Shown: positions 7,176 through 7,615 of the stretch, piece after piece
Layout of the letters: every line of letters begins with the position of its first letter
Position numbering within the stretch: the first letter of the stretch is position 1
Origin: an uncultured Ruminococcus sp.
GTDB lineage: Bacteria > Bacillota > Clostridia > Oscillospirales > CAG-272
Reading direction: 5' to 3'
DNA: 7,615 bases
Assembly (NCBI GenBank): GCA_902773455.1
Contig: CACYEW010000194.1
Span: 1-7,615, forward strand
Notes under the pieces: generated by a model
The model's input: only the letters and a program-made list of their open reading frames with translations
Databases searched by the model: none
Told to the model about the DNA's origin: nothing
Program-made: the position numbers and the translations under genes

Positions 7176-7200
7176 ATATCACGGTATCGGATTAAAAATC
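7166..7200 (-). promoter_or_regulatory. Candidate PyrR-binding anti-antiterminator hairpin
   Basis: Minus-strand CCGAUA (7190-7185) and UAUCGG (7178-7173) form a perfect six-pair stem closed by the hexaloop CCGUGA (7184-7179). Below it, GAUUUU (7200-7195) can pair with AAGAUC (7171-7166), leaving an asymmetric internal loop UAAU/C. The hexaloop fits CNGNGA, the loop of the PyrR-binding RNA consensus as I recall it (ARUCCNGNGAGGYU), and a UUUAA lies on the 5' side as in Bacillus pyr leaders. The stem bases next to the loop do not match that consensus. The hairpin shares 7175-7166 with the antiterminator, so stabilising it would free the terminator. Confidence 0.5.
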
Positions 7201-7212
7201 TGTACTTTTGAT

Positions 7213-7241
7213 AATATACCACGGATCAGCCGGTTTGTCAA
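7213..7241 (-). promoter_or_regulatory. Sigma-A type promoter of the pyr operon
   Basis: On the minus strand a consensus TTGACA (7241-7236) and TATATT (7218-7213, five of six bases) are separated by exactly 17 bp. Initiation would fall near 7206. A/T-rich sequence upstream (7254-7275) could act as an UP element, although it lies somewhat far out. This is the only strong promoter seen ahead of pyrC, and its distance from the leader hairpins makes it the natural operon promoter. Confidence 0.85.
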
Positions 7242-7253
7242 TCGGCTGATCCG
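7222..7253. promoter_or_regulatory. Palindromic operator candidate around the -35 box
   Basis: CGGATCAGCCG (7222-7232) and CGGCTGATCCG (7243-7253) are perfect 11-bp inverted repeats separated by 10 bp. The -35 hexamer (7236-7241) lies in the central gap and one arm fills most of the -35/-10 spacer. A dimeric regulator bound here would cover the -35 box, as expected for a repressor. The repeat lies upstream of the inferred start, so it should act as DNA rather than RNA. It does not match the PurR, CodY or LexA boxes I know, so the regulator is unknown. Confidence 0.6.
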
Positions 7254-7270
7254 ATATTTTAAAAATATTT

Positions 7271-7305
7271 AACAAACAAAAACGCAATACCGACCGCAGT
7301 CGGTA
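7271..7305 (-). terminator. Possible terminator of the upstream minus-strand gene
   Basis: On the minus strand TACCGAC (7305-7299), a TGCG loop and GTCGGTA (7294-7288) form a perfect seven-pair stem, followed by TTGCGTTTTTGTTTGTT (7287-7271). The T run is broken by G and C and starts late, so the match to a Rho-independent terminator is only fair. Its place, between the stop of the upstream gene and the pyr promoter, supports the reading. It lies about 155 bp after that stop. Confidence 0.45.
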
Positions 7306-7412
7306 AATACGATCATAACCGGGTGAATCGCGGCGCGGCTCTAAACCTGCCCCGGGCGGTAACGGTTAAGAATTATGGCCAAAAATAACATTCTAGTATC
7401 ACAAAAAGCTAT

Positions 7413-7426
7413 ATTTAAATTTAAAT
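7413..7426. repeat. A+T-only 14-bp palindrome
   Basis: ATTTAAATTTAAAT reads the same on both strands. It lies in the spacer downstream of the partial gene. Such sequences arise easily in A+T-rich DNA and no role is evident. Confidence 0.4.
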
Positions 7427-7460
7427 CGGGATTTTGCAAACAGTATCAAAGCAGTAACCA

Positions 7461-7615
7461 TCATATTTCCTGCTTCGTATCAGGTGCTTCTTCCACAACT
7501 CCCAGATAGACCGTATCTTTATCAAAAACCATACTGAGAGAATGATTATAAAGGCGGTCTATCGCCTCAATATTCTCAACAAAAGGTCTGACACAACTGT
7601 CTTTATGATCAGCTA
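7461..7615 (-). CDS. Unrecognised protein, C-terminal 50 residues only
   Basis: From the right edge the minus strand reads open for 50 codons (first complete codon at 7613-7611) and stops at TGA (7463-7461). The residues include VRPFVENIEAIDRLYNHSLS, followed by a likely beta-strand MVFDKDTVYLGVVEEAP and a short polar tail. The alternation of charged and hydrophobic residues, with a possible amphipathic helix and then a strand, looks like real protein. The other two minus-strand frames carry stops near the edge. Codon choice (CCT, GGA, AGA, GTT) is more A+T-rich than in the pyr genes. I do not recognise the family. It lies on the same strand as the operon but about 360 bp before pyrC, with a promoter and a possible terminator between, so it is probably a separate transcription unit. 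Confidence 0.55.
   Translation of the reverse strand, partial: ADHKDSCVRPFVENIEAIDRLYNHSLSMVFDKDTVYLGVVEEAPDTKQEI

Larger units (their letters stand above)
7100..7206 (-). promoter_or_regulatory. pyrC untranslated leader with attenuator architecture
   Basis: The inferred transcript starts near 7206, about seven bases after the -10 box, and runs about 107 nt to the pyrC ATG. It contains no convincing reading frame for a leader peptide. In order it holds a candidate anti-antiterminator, an antiterminator overlapping it, a terminator overlapping that, and the ribosome binding site. This is the order used by pyr attenuators, in which PyrR with UMP favours termination, so high UMP would be expected to reduce operon expression. 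The regulator itself is not in the window. Other readers of the leader (another RNA-binding protein or a ligand) are not excluded. Confidence 0.55.
7254..7460. other. Intergenic spacer, no gene seen
   Basis: This 207-bp stretch separates the upstream gene from the pyr promoter. It is mostly A+T-rich and holds the hairpin at 7288-7305, a GC-rich patch at 7316-7368 bounded by TAACCG/CGGTTA, and a 14-bp A+T palindrome at 7413-7426. Stop codons break up all frames and no convincing short gene, tRNA or known riboswitch pattern is visible. Confidence 0.7.

Noticed and set aside
7100..7222. Upstream in-frame start for pyrC at 7222
   Set aside because: The extension would include the -10 box and the leader hairpins and has no dihydroorotase similarity; the GGAGGG before 7099 marks the true start.
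7222..7253. The promoter palindrome as a transcription terminator
   Set aside because: Neither strand has a T run after the stem, no gene ends into it on the plus strand, and a near-consensus promoter is built into it.
7399..7464. Minus-strand 21-codon frame starting at an ATGA junction with the partial gene
   Set aside because: Very short, weak ribosome binding site and low-complexity Lys/Phe end drawn from the A+T palindrome; likely chance.
7375..7509. Plus-strand open frame of 44 codons beginning MAKNNILVSQ
   Set aside because: No good ribosome binding site, and its second half is antisense to the likelier minus-strand gene; the composition is not protein-like.

Overview
The window holds most of a de novo pyrimidine (UMP) biosynthesis operon. 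All six genes lie on the minus strand, so transcription runs from right to left: pyrC (dihydroorotase), carB (carbamoyl-phosphate synthase large subunit), pyrK and pyrD (the two subunits of an NAD-linked class 1B dihydroorotate dehydrogenase), pyrF (OMP decarboxylase) and pyrE (orotate phosphoribosyltransferase, cut by the left edge). The PyrD/PyrK pair and the gene order point to a Firmicute, most likely an uncultured or gut-type Clostridia member. Base composition is a little above half G+C by eye, with frequent ATA isoleucine codons. This placement is inference from gene content; no 16S or other marker is present.

Layout from right to left. 7461-7615 is the 3' end of an unrecognised minus-strand gene with a more A+T-rich codon choice. 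7254-7460 is non-coding and mostly A+T-rich, with a GC-rich patch (7316-7368) and a hairpin (7288-7305) that may terminate the upstream gene. 7213-7241 is a near-consensus sigma-A-type promoter. Its -35 box sits in the centre of an 11-bp perfect inverted repeat (7222-7253), which looks like an operator. 7206-7100 is an untranslated leader of about 107 nt that can form three mutually exclusive hairpins (anti-antiterminator, antiterminator, intrinsic terminator) just before the pyrC ribosome binding site. The structural genes then follow with almost no spacing: 31 bp pyrC-carB, a TAATG junction carB-pyrK, a 13-nt overlap pyrK-pyrD, 17 bp pyrD-pyrF and an ATGA junction pyrF-pyrE.

Together the enzymes make carbamoyl phosphate (CarB, needing a CarA partner), close the dihydroorotate ring (PyrC), oxidise it to orotate (PyrD+PyrK), add phosphoribose (PyrE) and decarboxylate to UMP (PyrF). 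Aspartate carbamoyltransferase (pyrB), the glutaminase subunit carA and the regulator pyrR are not in the window and must lie elsewhere if present.

The structural genes are ordinary. The most interesting part is the control region upstream of pyrC. It combines an operator-like palindrome around the -35 box with what looks like a pyr-type transcription attenuator, whose first hairpin carries a CNGNGA-type hexaloop like that of PyrR-binding RNAs. I found no credible evidence of a wholly new system.
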